64,000 nt of DNA from Brienomyrus brachyistius (lineage: Eukaryota > Chordata > Actinopteri > Osteoglossiformes > Mormyridae). The notes under the pieces are model-generated. The model had not been told where the DNA came from and ran no database searches. It was given only the letters and a program-made list of their open reading frames with translations. The stretch covers positions 26,501,493 through 26,565,492 of the forward strand of contig NC_064539.1 in assembly GCF_023856365.1 (NCBI RefSeq), read 5' to 3'. Both the position numbers and the translations under genes were made by a program. Position 1 is the first letter of the stretch. The number at the start of each line of letters is the position of its first letter. Of the stretch, positions 22,143 to 34,200 are shown one piece after another.

Positions 22143-23277
22143 TACACTATATTGCCAAAAGTATTGGGACACCTCTCCAAATCATTGAATTCAGCTGTTC
22201 CAATCACATCCATATCCACAGGTGTATAAAATCAAGCACCCAGGCATGCAGACTGCTTCTACAAATATTTGTGAAGGAACAGGTCGCTCTCCAGACCTTA
22301 GTGAATTCAAGCATGGTACCATGATAGGATGCAACCTGTGCAATAAGCTCATTTGTGAAATTTCCTTGCTGCTAAATATTCCATGATCAACTGTTTGTTA
22401 AAATACCACTATGTGGAAGCAGTTGGGAACAACAGCAACTCAGCCACGAAGTGGTAGGCCACGTAAAATCACAGAGTGTGGACAACGCATGCTGAGGTGC
22501 ACAGTGTGCAGAAGTTGCCAAGTGTCTGCAGAGTAAAGTTACAGACCTCCAAACTTCACGTGGCTTTCAGATTAGATTAGAACTTCATGGAATGGGTTTC
22601 CATGGCCGAGCAGCTACATCCAAAACTTACATCACCAAGTGCAATGCAAAGCATCGGATGCAGTGGTGTAAAGCATGGCGCCACCTAATGGAGTGGAGAT
22701 GTGTTCACTTGCCTGACTGAAGTTTGCTGGAGGGGGGATTATGGTGTGGGGTTGTTTTTCAGGGGTTGGGTTTGACTCCGTAGTTCCAGTGAAAGGAATT
22801 CTTAATGCTGCAGCATTCAAAGCCATTTTGAACAATTTAATGCTCCCAACTTTGTGGGAACAGTTTGGGGATGGACCCTTCCTGTTCCAATATGACTGCG
22901 CACCAGTGCACATAGCAAGGTCCATAAAGACATGGATGAGCGAGTCTGGTGTGGATGAACTTGACTGGCCTGCACAGAGCTCTGACCTCAACCCGACAGA
23001 ACACCTTTAGGATGCATTAGAGCAGAGACTGCGAGCCAGACCTTGTCATCCAACATCAATGCCTGACCTCAGAAATGCTCTCCTGGAAGAATGGTCAAAA
23101 ATTCCCATAAACACGCTCCTAAACCTTGTGGACAGCCTTCCCAGAAAAGTTGAAGATTTTATAGCTGCAAAGGTTGGGCCAACTCCATATTGAAACCTAT
23201 GTATTAAGAATGGGATGTCATTGAAGTTCATGTGTGTGAAAAGGCAGGTGTCCCAATCCTCTTGGCAATATAGTGTA
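22143..23277 (+). mobile_element. Tc1/mariner-type transposon, full ends, broken transposase
   Basis: The termini tacactatattgccaaaa (left) and the mirror ttggcaatatagtgta (right) form inverted repeats of about 32 bp, starting and ending on the TA target typical of the superfamily. The plus-strand frame 22741-23010 encodes a Tc1-like catalytic region: MVWGCFSGVG, FQYDCAPVH with the second catalytic Asp, and SSDLNPTEHL with the third acidic residue. It stops at a TAG just after EHL, although recognisable transposase text continues for about 60 codons. The upstream helix-turn-helix part is also out of one continuous frame. The copy is therefore inactive. Confidence 0.9.
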
Positions 23278-25576
23278 TATTAGACAATATTGATTTTTAA
23301 AATATTAATGGATTAATGAAAGACTATGGAGCACTTGAATTGTATGCATACAAAATACATACCTGCTCAAAATATGCTAAAACAAACAATATATGAAAAA
23401 TAATCTTAATGGCATGAACGGCTAACTCAAATTGTGTGTTTCAGATACATGATATTTAAGTCTCGTTTAACCATGTGTACGTATAAGCAGCTTGTGTTTC
23501 TGTGCTGGTGATTAGCTGTGAATCACTCTGTGCTGCAGGAAATCACAAGGGGTGACGAGGCTTAATTCTAGACTGTGCTTTATTTGGGGCTAAGCTGAGA
23601 CGCGGCGCCATTCAGTTAATTACATTAAAAGTCCAGGAACCAAAGGAAATGGGCAGTTCAGAGAGAGGGCGGGTTGAGGGCTGGAGTGACATCACAAGAG
23701 GCGTCTCTCATGGTAACAAGTGGGCGGTTTCAACAAATGGTGCTCACAGACCCCATGTGTCTCATTCCCATTTGATTGGTTTTAAATGTCTTTTTTTTTC
23801 CTTGATACTTCTGTCCCTGTAAACACTATACAGTGTGTATGTGTGTGTGTGTTTGGAGCCCAAGGACTCATCCATAGGAGAAGCAGTACATCATTTTTAA
23901 AGACAGATTCCATCAGACAATATAAGTGATTTACATATCAACAGCTATGAACTGATTTGGTTTTTCAGAAGGAGGCTGAACACAGGCTAAACACAACCAT
24001 GAAATATATAGAAGATATGATGGCGTAATAGACTATGGTCTGTGAGCTGACTGTTCAGGAGTGGGTGAATTTGATTGTGTAAATTTCCATGTATAAAAAT
24101 ATTATACCAATAGAACTTCACCATTTAAGGATTTTCTTCAAATATACACATGTAAAACAAACAGCCAAATACAAATCCATGTATGTGAATTATTCTAAAA
24201 AAAGACTTTCAGGATGTTTGAAATCTCAAGCCAGAAATGACCAAATAATTAATAAGCTTATTAATGCATTATGTGTTTTTCGTGTTCTGCACGAAGATAT
24301 TCTTCAAAATATCTTCGGCCACATTAAAATAGGGTTTAAACTCTTCATGAAGATAACTCTTAGTTCTTTTTTTCAAGGAAGTAGTTGAAGGAGTTGTATT
24401 TGTAGTAAGATGGGGTAAAGTAAGATGGACTACACAGTGATCTCACCCGCTGTACAACAGGCACCCATACCATAGTCTGGTCGCAGACACATGCTTCACC
24501 AGGACACTCTGCAGCTTGAAAGGAACATGAAACAGTGGTCTAAAAATGCTAAGACAAACAAACAAACAAATAAATAAATAGATATGCACACACAGATTCA
24601 TATTTTCTCTGGACTGATCTCTCTGACTGACCTGTGGAATACCTGGATCAAATGTCTTTTCATGCCATACAGCTCTATAACACCTTGCTACCTGTTTTTA
24701 GAATTCATTACTCTTTTATGTTTTTTTCAAAGTATTTAAAGTTTTATGTATACCCAGTCTTTGTAGGTAGAAGTAAAAGTCCTATAAAATATGCAAACCT
24801 ATTTACAGGGAAAAACCAGCAAAAAAAAAAAAAAAAAACATTTACATATATTCATCAGTTTATGTATATAATAAAACCTCAGCTCTGTTCCTCAATAATT
24901 TTTAAACTTTTTAAAACTTTTTTGTAAACAGTTGCAGCCGTTACATAGTAGAGCTGATCGTGGGGGGGAGGGGGGGGTAGGGATTTGTTGAATCTTTGAT
25001 GTGAAATGAGGTTCCTTGACATGCCCCCAGTTCATTGGCCTAAAAGTAGAGCCCCATCCTCTTCAGATGTGACATTTGTGAAGTTGCTGTACGCCCATAT
25101 GCAGAAATCCACATGTTCATGTGGAAGTCTGGCTAACCTGCATGAAGACACACCGGAATGGTAGTGGTGTGGAAGAACAGGGATTCCAGAACTAATGTGG
25201 CTTGGATTATCTGCAGGTCACCCGAAATAGAGCTGAATAGAGAGAGAGTCAGGGTCAGTCCATTTACAATGTGTATCTGAAGGTCTGAAGTGGGTGAATG
25301 TTTTCAGCGACGGACCACAGCTTGTGATGGCGGAGAAGCGGATGGTGCAGGTGCTGGATGCACGAGGGATCGAGGGCTTAGGAACCAGGCAAAGAGGGAT
25401 GCAGCAGTTTTACCAGCTTATTTTCTGTGTTTGTAAGGATGCATACCGCAGAAACTGAGGCCACCTTCCGGCATAAAATAAAAGGAAATTCACTGCAGTT
25501 GTGACATCACGGAACCCCCCCCCCCCCGGTTAAGAACAGGTGCTTGAGGTGGCAGTGAATCTCGCCACAATTGAAG

Positions 25577-25600
25577 GGGGGGGGGGGGGGGGGGGGCGGG
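25577..25600. repeat. Poly-G run
   Basis: An uninterrupted run of about 20 G followed by CGGGTGGTGG. It could form a G-quadruplex, and its exact length is prone to sequencing error. Confidence 0.6.
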
Positions 25601-26089
25601 TGGTGGCTGGCACAGGTTCCCAGCATGCATCTCTACAGGAGAAAAAAAAAGCTCCTATGATATGTTCCTTTTGGTTCAAGTTTTAAAATACAGCAAGTCT
25701 CAGTGCTCTGTGTATGTGTATGCAGATCGAAGAAGAAGAAGAAGATATGTTTAGGGCAGAGTGTAAGGGACCACCACTGCACGGGTCTCTCACACCTGCC
25801 TCTGAAAAGATGCCTCCTGCATTCTGAAATAGCTTATACACATATGTACAGGTATTCATATATACACACGACACATACACATGTATGTGTGTGTGTGTGT
25901 GTGTGCGTGTGTGTGTGACTTTCCGTAGAGAGTAGAATGCCTGCATTTGGAAGCTGCCAGAATATCTCTTCCCAGTTTAGTAAAAGCTGTTTGCCAGAGC
26001 ACTGTTCCAAAATCTAGCTAAAATCTACATAAGAAATTACAGTTCTACATGAGAAGTTCAACAGCTGTTCTATGTACATACAAACACAC

Positions 26090-26140
26090 GCACACACACA
26101 CGCACACACACACACGCACACCCACACACACACACATATA
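26090..26140. repeat. CA microsatellite
   Basis: An interrupted CA/CG dinucleotide run between the hinderin and CELF4 3' ends. Confidence 0.8.
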
Positions 26141-27669
26141 GGTTTATGGATAAAATATATGTATTCATATATGTGTTTGTTATATGAATACTTTAAGCAT
26201 GTATATACTTGTTATATATACTTATATATATGTACTGTAAATATAAATGTTCATATCCTTTGTACACATGTGTATGCTATTATATTTTGATGATCAGATA
26301 TCAAATTATAAGATACGAGGCTGAAAAGTGTCACAACTTCCCCCTGCAGCCTATATCCCATTGGAAAGGAAGTGTGAACAGAAAAATAAATATTCTGATA
26401 TTGAGCTGTGACTGTAAACTAGTGTGGTGAGTGTTCTCACAGGCAACAGTTTAAAATAGTGTAAAAAGCATATCAGCAATATATAGGTATGTATATATGT
26501 ATATATGCATATATACGCATTGCATATATACACATATAGGAAATCTTGCATTTGCCTTTTTTAAACATAGCTCTTCAATGTGTTTAAACAGCAAAACAGA
26601 TGCAATGGTCCAAATATTTTAAAAGTCTTTACATGATAAAAATGTTTGGTCCTTTGGTCCCTAAAACAACTAAGGAATGACAGGTAAGACTCCCTGGAGA
26701 CCGTTGCTACGGCTGGCTGCAGCAGCGGCATCCCCTGGAAACGGACAGGCACTCCGAGTAAAGATGGCCAACCCGAATCGCATTGAGTTTTATGTCCTGA
26801 AATTTCACACTCCTTTGAAAAGTTTCCTTTTTTTTATCAGAAAAGCAGTTATTTTTCCTTTTATTAACATCTTCTAAAATTCTTTAAAAAGTTATTTTCT
26901 CAATCACGTCATTTTCTCAATGCGCTCAATCGCGCATCTCCCTTTAAACATTTTCTTGTATAGTCAGGATATGCCAGCAGTGTCTTCGTTTCACTCTGCT
27001 CCACGATTCAATTCATATATGTATACACTGTTTTGTATCTTTGTTTTAAAATGGCAAGAATGCTTCTGCATGGTCCAGAGAAGTCGAGATCTTTGCAGGC
27101 GGAGAGGATGCTCTTCCCGCTCCTCAGCAGTCCAATGGTAGTATTCGCTATGCTGGATTCTCTGACATCTTCAGGTTCAGTCTTTTTCTGTAGCAGTTCA
27201 AATCCAGCCCCTTTTGGTACTTTGTATGTTGTCTGTTTTTATTTTAATGTTTTCAACGTGGTCACCAGCTCCATTAAACCTAGGTGAATAAAAAAAAAAA
27301 TTTAATCTGTATGCTGCACAGTTTAAATGTACACGCTGATCTCTAGAACCACCGAAATACTAACTTTGATGGCTGTTTTCCATTTGAATCCCCTTTTGTG
27401 CTTGATACCCATTTGCTGTAATAATTTGCATTTTGATGTGTGGCCTTTGCTATAGCAGTCAGCTTAGTAGAGATTTACATATACAGATCCAGGGTTAAAC
27501 GTTCTGTTAGGCAAGGATGCCAAAGAACTGCACTAACACTATGTACAGAAGTTCAGAGTGGTTGGAGTGCATGTTTCATGGTATAGTATTGAAACAATGC
27601 AAAACTGTTCTATGCACAGGTTAACCTGAGATATTCCTATAGCTATAAATCACTGAAAACCAGTAATAC

Positions 27670-27772
27670 AAATCCAGACCAGGATTTTGTTTCAACCAAC
27701 CAGTTGAGTACTCTGTGACTGTGACCGTTTATACTCAACTAGTTGGTTGAAACAAAATCCTGGTCCGGATTT
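27670..27772. repeat. Long hairpin in the CELF4 3' region
   Basis: Arms of about 41 bp pair, starting aaatccagaccaggatttt on the left and ending aaaatcctggtccggattt on the right, with only two or three mismatches around a loop of about 20 bases. It lies 350-460 bases past the CELF4 stop codon, so it may be transcribed as a 3' UTR stem-loop. A recent MITE-like insertion is the simplest origin. Confidence 0.75.
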
Positions 27773-28125
27773 ATACTCTCTGGACCTGAAATCTCCACCT
27801 CTGCCGAAAACATCAGAAACACCATATAGTCCATCCTGCATCCAAAGGATATGGCTGGAAGTCGGATCCCAATGACTGCTGCATGAAGAGTCATCAACAC
27901 TCACAATTAAACTGTAACTTGAGGTACAGGAATGACAAGCCCTCATTCTGTAGCCAGACGATCTAATTGAAAACTACCACTTCCATTTCGTTTCAGTTAC
28001 TCACAATCATACCCTAAATAAACTGCACTAGTGCCAGAAACAGGTAACCAAATTAGCAGGAGGCCCACCTGTCTGTCCCTGTGTACTCTGGCAGTAATGT
28101 GCCCCAGGATGGGTGTCACTCGGGG

Positions 28126-28253
28126 TCAATAGGGCCGGTTGGCATCTTTTGGCCTCTTTAGCTGCACTTTAAGCCGCTTCATGCCGATCTGAAACCCATT
28201 CATGGACTGGATGGCAGCCTGTGCGCTGGCAGGGTTGTCAAAGCTCACAAAGC
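28126..28253 (-). CDS. CELF4: CELF4 exon j, end of RRM3 and stop codon
   Basis: 128 bases encoding [20 protein letters not shown] through [13 protein letters not shown] is at 28126-28128. Acceptor is ACCCGCAG. The tail is invariant in CELF proteins. Confidence 0.96.
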
Positions 28254-31200
28254 CTGCGGGTCCACAGTGTAGCGGAGAATCGGGGGGAGGGGCGGAGAGA
28301 CAGAGATAATGGGAGAGAGGTGGGGAGACGCAAAGGATGAGGAAGAGAAGTATGGAATATGCAAGAAAAGTTTTATGAGGAAGAAGAATGGAGACAAAGA
28401 AATGAGGTGAAGGGAATATTGAAGAGAGAGAGAAAAAAAAAACAAGAAAAAATTAAATACCAGTCAGGAAGAAACCAAAAGAAAGACAGAAAACATGTGG
28501 TGAAGAGAAGAGAGAAAAAGACAATGGTCATTTTAATTTTAAAATCAGGTTTTCTTTCGCTTTGTACATAATCAGTGTTAAGGATATGAAGCAATAAATG
28601 ATGAAGCCTTGCATTATATCCAGTCAGTGGCCTATAGTCACCATCACAGCACATGACATTCACAGCACATTAGAAGCACAGTACACTGTTACCCTGACAC
28701 CAACCTGCCTATCTGGCAGGATGTGGGATTCCAGCCCCTCATTAAGCACAATACTCAGGTTCATCAACTTAACAATAACCCTTTAAGCCTTAGGGGCTTA
28801 TGTTTGCTGGGCTTTATGACGCCCTGCTAACAAATGATACATCATATTCACTCATAAATCAATGACTTTAGTGACTTAATGTCTTTAAAGGTGACTTGTT
28901 TGGCTGACCTGCAAAACACCTATACTGCAAAAAATCCTGATAAAATAATCCATTAATCTGATGTCCCAATGGAACACAGTGTATAATGTTCATTATTACA
29001 CAACATTACATTAAATTATATTATATTGCTTCTCTTAGCATGCATAAATAAATATATACATATTTTATAAATCATAATTATTAATTGCTTGGTCACTCAT
29101 CAGATCTATAAATGTATTTTTACTGGCTTCCAAATTACAGATGAATAATGCAAGAACAGTAAAAAACAGAAGCAATAGCAATAATGATAAAAATATATAT
29201 ATCTCAACACCCAAATACTTTCCAATGTGTAGCTATATGAATGCACATCACCCCTCTACTCTTTGAAAAGTGCCCTCAAGTGCAAACAAAAACCCTTATT
29301 GTTGGTGTAAATGGGTAAATGTAACACTCATTGACTCCAAAAGATGATCAAATTAACACCTGAAAAATAGTGCGTGATTAACAGCATTAATCATTAACTT
29401 AAGTACAGTGCCATATTTTAATTTTTTCATCTGTTCTACAGCGATTTTCATCTCACAATAACAGTGATTAATATAGTTGCATGAGTAGAATGACAATCGA
29501 ATATTAAGGAGAATGCGAACAGTTGCACTTGCTTATTGTGAATCTGACTTTTCAAAAAGGGTGGAGTTCAGGGTTTTCAAAAAATTTGCTATACATTTTC
29601 CTAGTAAAACAGCAAATAACTCTCACACCAGATTTCTGTATAGCAAAGAACGCATGCATCATAAAATACGATCAAACTAAATGAAACATGTTGAACATTA
29701 TAATTCCAATGATAAGTTCAAATGTTTTAAGTGATCCAGAGTTTTGCTCACTAATGAGGTTAGAATAAAAGCATATTTCTACAACCGCAATACTGCATGG
29801 GGGTTATCTTTTAGACCATTGACCTGTGAAGTTTCAATAGTACAGCACAGTAATGATACTACGAGTAATAGTAATAATATTGTAATAAAAAAATCCTTCA
29901 TGTTCATATCATTCAGAAAATATTCAGCATGTAAGTATACTTGTTTTGAAAAGCTGATTAATGATTCAAGGAACATCCATGCAAAACTGGAAAGTGTTAC
30001 TTCCACAACTCATAAAAGATTCAGAATGTACTGTATTAGCAGCATCTTCCCATCAGAAACCTAATGTCATGTTTCATCATACAGGAGACAGATACTGAAA
30101 CAGAATGTCATGGGACATGACACAACATGATAACACATTACTACTTCAATAAATTTCACAACAGAATCTGTGGTAGGAATGAAATCTGACACGTTAATCA
30201 AACGTTGCTCCTCTCCTTTAGCCCAGAGTCTCTGTTCCTATATGTTTCCATAATGCATTCATAATGCACAGTGACTCACTGCTTTATTATTGCTTTCGGC
30301 ATTCTTTGACTTTACGGTCCAGATTGCTGTCATTGCTGTTATTGTTGAAGTTAACTGGAAGCTGTGAGTGCTAGTTAAAAAACTGTAACTTTTCTGAAAT
30401 CTGCAAAATTTTGGCAGACTCTATACTGGCACACTGAAAATTGTCCCTCGTTAAAACTGACATCAGTATCTAAGCTGGTCGCATGTTCTGTAGGCTTGTC
30501 CATTCTTCTCTTCCCTACAGTATGTCCTGTGGTTTTCTGTCGTTCAGTTTGCTTGCTTAAATCCGGGCTGTGCTAAAGTGAAGTGAAAAGTTATTAGTGC
30601 AATAAGTGTCTTTACGGGTTTTTATGGTTTTTACCCACCAAAGCATTTACTTTGGTTTGTCGCCCGATCCACAAACACTTTGGAGGAGATGACATTACCG
30701 AAAGGCAGGAACATCTGCATGAGCTCGCCGTCCCCAAACTCCTGAGGGAGGTGGTAGATAAACAGGTTACACCCCTCTGGCCCTGGAGGGATAGAGAGAG
30801 GGACACAGAGAAAGACAAGAGCAGAGAAGAGAAGGAGAAAGAGGGAGAGAGAAAGACAGAGAGTGAGGGAAGTTGGGGTCAGGACAGAACAGTGAAAGAG
30901 AAAACGAAAATGAAACTGAGAAGAGCATAGTGTGAGAAGTACAGGTGGTAGAGAAGAGAAAAATGGATAGAGTGGGGAAAGGAGAGAAAAGAAACATGGG
31001 CAGCAGTAACAGTGGAGAGAGAGGCGGATGAAAAGGAAAGGAACAAAGGACTAGAGGTACTCACAATGAAGACAAACAGATATGTTTGTTTATATTCACA
31101 TGAGGGTGTGTGTATGTAAATGTGTGTGTGTGTTTATGTGTGTGTGCATGTGTATGTATGTGGGTGTGCGTGTACGGGGCGCTGCAGGTCTCTTCACCTT

Positions 31201-34200
31201 CTCTCTGCTGTTGAGGGATGATTGCAGGAGCCTGGGGAAAAGTCTGGCTGATCTGTCCATATGCAGCAGGATAGGCTGCTGAGACAGAGAGACAAAGGGT
31301 CTATATCCAACAGGTACTACACACACACACACACACGCACACACACACACACAGACAGACAAACACAGACAGACAAACACACACCTGCATATTGCTGGAC
31401 ACCTGCATAGGCCTGCTGTAGTGGGTCAGGTGCAGTGGGACTCTGTGCTACTCAGAGACAGAAAGAAAGGCAGAGAAGCAAGATTACAGGCAGGAAGCAG
31501 ACTGAGAGTGAGACAGGCGGGCTGGTCTACAGCTCTGTGTGAGGCTGGAGCTCAGGACATCTTGTCTCTCCAACAGTTCCCCAAATAAACTGCGGATGAG
31601 AGCAGCAGGCTGATCCATGGCTCTATGTGAAGCTCAGGACTTCCTGTCTCTCCAACACTTCCCCAAACAGATGGAAGGTGAGACAGGTGGATTGGTCAAT
31701 GGCTCTGGGTGAAGCTGGGGTTCAGGACTTCCTGTCTCTCCAATACTTCCCCAAACAATCTGAGGGTGAGACAGGTGGCTTGGTCTACTGCTCTGTGTGA
31801 GACCGGAGCTCAGGACCTCCTGTCTTCTCAACACTACCCCAAACAGCCGGAAGGTGAGACAGGTGAGCTGGTCCATGGCTCTGTGTGAAGATAGAGCTCA
31901 GGACATCCTTTCTCTTCAATCCTTCCCAAACAAACTGAAGATGAGACCTGCGGGCTGGACTATGGCTCTGTGTGAAGCTGGGGATCAAGACATCCTGTCT
32001 CTCCAACATTTTCCCAAACAGACTGAAGGTGAGATACACAGCTAGTCTATGGCTCTGTGTAAAGCTGGGGATCAAGACATCCTGTCTCTCCAACATTTTC
32101 CCAAACAGACTGAGGGTGAGATACACTGCTAGTCTATGGCTCTGTGTAAAGCTAAAGCCCAAACAGCTGGAGGGTGAGACAGGCATCCATGAAAAGGGTC
32201 TGAGGAATGTTTCAGCAACAACCTGGCCCAAATGCACTTCTAGAGTAAGAATGCACATCTCCACACAACATATCAAACAGGCACTGCACTGCAGCTACCG
32301 ATTCTTACTAAAACACTAGATGTTACAGATGTCATAGTTCTCCGTCTCTATGGAGTTGAACAGCAAGCATTTTGGATTATTTTTATTCACATGCTGATCC
32401 ACAGTTTAACTCATTTAAGGTTGTGATGCTAGTCATAACTGTTATTTTCCTTATGGCAGATCTAGATGCCTTAGCTACAATACAATACAGAATCATTTAA
32501 ATCTTGAGCATTAGCCTGAAAAGAGCGATGTGCATGCACTTGCCTGAACTGTCACTAGAACATACGGGAGCTACATTGCGAATGCCATGGTCAAATGGCC
32601 ATACAATGACAATAAAAAAACAGTTCTGAACATGACTAACAACACACCACGATAATATAGTGATTTGTAACAGAATGACACTATTATGCACATTCCAAAA
32701 GGACAAAACTACACATCAGAGAAACAAAACCACACACCAATACTCCACTGCAATAATGCTACCACCAGATGGGTGAAGGGTGACAACAGTAACTGGCCAA
32801 GTCTCGGGAGCACGGTAGGGGGGTGGGTACCTTCATTTAGGGAGGACAGGAAGCAGCTCCCCTGAACCCCAAAACAACTCCGCTGGGCCACGCCCACGTC
32901 GCCCTTCTCCGAGTCCTCTCTAAATATGATCTCCTGCAAAACTGTGAGACATTGGACAAGCATTTCCTCCTTTGTGGTGCACGGTGGACAGACAGACGAC
33001 AAGCAATGCAGAACTGCCAGCAGCATAGAAACTTGACCGTCAGGATGTAGCGTACATAACATGACTGATTGCCATCAAACTGTGCATCCCCAGAACAAGC
33101 AGAAGCCATTAAAAGGAGTTTTGTCAATTTGGATTGAATGTCCAAATGGCCTTGATACTTATGAGCTACTATGGTCATATGGACTAAACTAGACTTAGTT
33201 GCTCTGCCAAGTAGGGTAGACAAACAGCCAGATCTCAACTTTTCCCATGTCTGGTTCTCTCTCTCTAGAACTAAACACCAAGTGTGGAGCTGTGCAATCC
33301 CTCTCACACATAATCATGAACAAATATTGTGACATTTCTTGTGCCGGATTTGCTATTGACTTTTTAGGTTCTGGAAATTTCTTTGAGTTATTTTGCAGAC
33401 TCGCACTGAGAATACACATGGAGTGCGATATAATCTAACCGGCAGCCGTGGGGCATTGAAACTCACCAGGATATGGGTGAATCCCATTGGTGAAAACAGC
33501 CTCAGCGGGAGGCTGTCCATTCGCCTGGGGTGGGGGTAACCCAGTGAAGCCATTGACACTGATGGGGGATGGTATGCTGGTTACTGCTGGGGGAGCAATG
33601 CCTGGAGGTGTACTGCCACCTTAACACAGGGATGGGAGAAAGGGTAGGGGAAAACAAAACAAACAAACAAACAAACAAATAAACAAAAGGAGGATGTAAA
33701 ACAAAAGGGAAGACAATAGAGGGAGAAATGGGGAAAAGAGAGGATAAGAACAAATAAGAAAGGGTTAAGTACCATAAAGAGAAATGCAGGGACTGAAGTG
33801 AAAGTGACTGTCTTGTTGCAGGCAGAGAGGGGGCACCTGAGGTGGGGGTCAGGGGTCCTGCAGGCAACCCATTAATGGTGGCCATATGCTGCATCTGGGC
33901 GGCGGCGAAAGCAGCCATGGGGCTCAGGTAGCCCCCCTGGCCCACCGATGCCATCAGCGCAGCCTGCTGCTGGACCTGCTATAAAAAGGGAGGGGGGGGG
34001 TGAGTTACGTCCACGGAAATGCCCCGTCAGGGTATGAAGCTGCTTAGGCTGCCAGGCCACCATAGCAACAGCAAGCCCTAAATACGGACACTCGTCTCTG
34101 CTGACAAGCACAACTTCTGCAGTGGTGAAAACTTCACAACTATGAAATGGAAAAAAACTGCACATACCAAACCTATACAGGTGCATGATAAAGGGCAAAC

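Larger units (their letters stand above)
23278..28125. other. Convergent intergenic region including the CELF4 3' UTR
   Basis: Lies between the 3' ends of hinderin (plus) and CELF4 (minus). An AATAAA on the minus strand at 27238-27243, about 880 bases after the CELF4 stop, is a candidate polyadenylation signal. CELF-family 3' UTRs can be much longer. The stretch also holds G and C homopolymers near 25507-25596, CA/TG and TA-rich microsatellites (25878-25917, 26090-26140, 26481-26540) and a long hairpin at 27670. Open frames here look like chance. Confidence 0.5.

Noticed and set aside
24089..24388. 99-codon plus-strand frame in the intergenic region
   Set aside because: AT-rich composition with Lys/Ile/Phe bias and no domain; likely chance.
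32709..33307. Two overlapping minus-strand frames of 117 and 156 codons in the CELF4 intron
   Set aside because: No recognisable domain, no conserved splice phase with neighbouring exons, and they overlap in different frames.
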